Assembly (NCBI GenBank): GCA_033558025.1
Contig: JAUCEF010000012.1
Coordinates: 620,001 to 684,000, forward strand
Length of the DNA: 64,000 nt
Source of the DNA: Phytophthora sp. 'mugwort'
Taxonomy: Eukaryota; Oomycota; Peronosporomycetes; Peronosporales; Peronosporaceae
Direction: 5' to 3'
Shown here one piece after another: positions 63,942-64,000 of the stretch (its first letter is position 1; each line of letters begins with the position of its first letter). Position numbers and translations under genes: made by a program. Under the pieces are notes generated by a model that saw only the letters and a list, made by a program, of their open reading frames with translations, did no database searches and was not told the DNA's origin.

Positions 63942-64000
63942 AAGACAAGCCAGCACGCTACGCTGATAGCCAAACTGCCTAACGGCACCGCCGCGCAAGA

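Overview
The window looks like a gene-sparse, repeat-rich stretch of a Phytophthora-type oomycete genome. The reasons are two identical copies of a secreted RxLR-EER effector gene, a secreted eight-cysteine repeat protein, intron-poor housekeeping genes, oomycete-type Copia, Gypsy, hAT, MULE, pogo and Tc1 remnants, and repeated decayed copies of a BT1 folate-biopterin transporter. The species cannot be named from the sequence alone.

Layout. From 1 to 18.7 kb the window is almost wholly decayed transposable elements: pogo-like, hAT, MULE-like, three Copia, one Gypsy start, plus pieces of a GAPDH pseudogene. RPA2 (18.9-19.7 kb, +) and a mitochondrial S-adenosylmethionine-type carrier (20.0-21.0 kb, -) form a small island of intact genes. 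A complete intron-containing TA-flanked DNA transposon (21.2-23.1 kb) sits just upstream of the carrier gene. A degenerate Gypsy element follows (23.5-28.1 kb), with its integrase joined to a Ulp1-like C48 protease fragment.

From 29.30 to 40.07 kb there is a near-perfect inverted duplication. Its two 3,106-bp arms each carry an intact, identical RxLR effector gene in divergent orientation, and rearranged BT1 transporter debris. The 4.56-kb spacer holds a truncated Copia element, a partial LTR, a solo LTR with intact target duplication, and GAPDH pseudogene pieces. Next come a frameshifted SET-domain gene (40.6-42.5 kb), a Tc1-like element with about 240-bp terminal repeats (44.1-45.7 kb), an intact BT1 transporter gene (47.8-49.5 kb) surrounded by decayed paralogues, and a foldback element (52.7-53.3 kb).

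The right end is gene-dense and intact: a BIG-type Sec7 ARF-GEF (53.7-59.7 kb, -), divergent from a protein-only RNase P (60.1-62.1 kb, +), then the secreted cysteine-rich repeat protein (63.2-63.9 kb, +).

Two structural events stand out. First, GAPDH pseudogene halves at 2.7 kb and 18.6 kb, the matching GCCAC flanks of LTRs 16 kb apart, and a third inverted LTR are together explained by one 10.4-kb inversion through recombination between two Copia LTRs. Second, the inverted duplication doubled an effector gene. No rRNA, tRNA or CRISPR array was seen.
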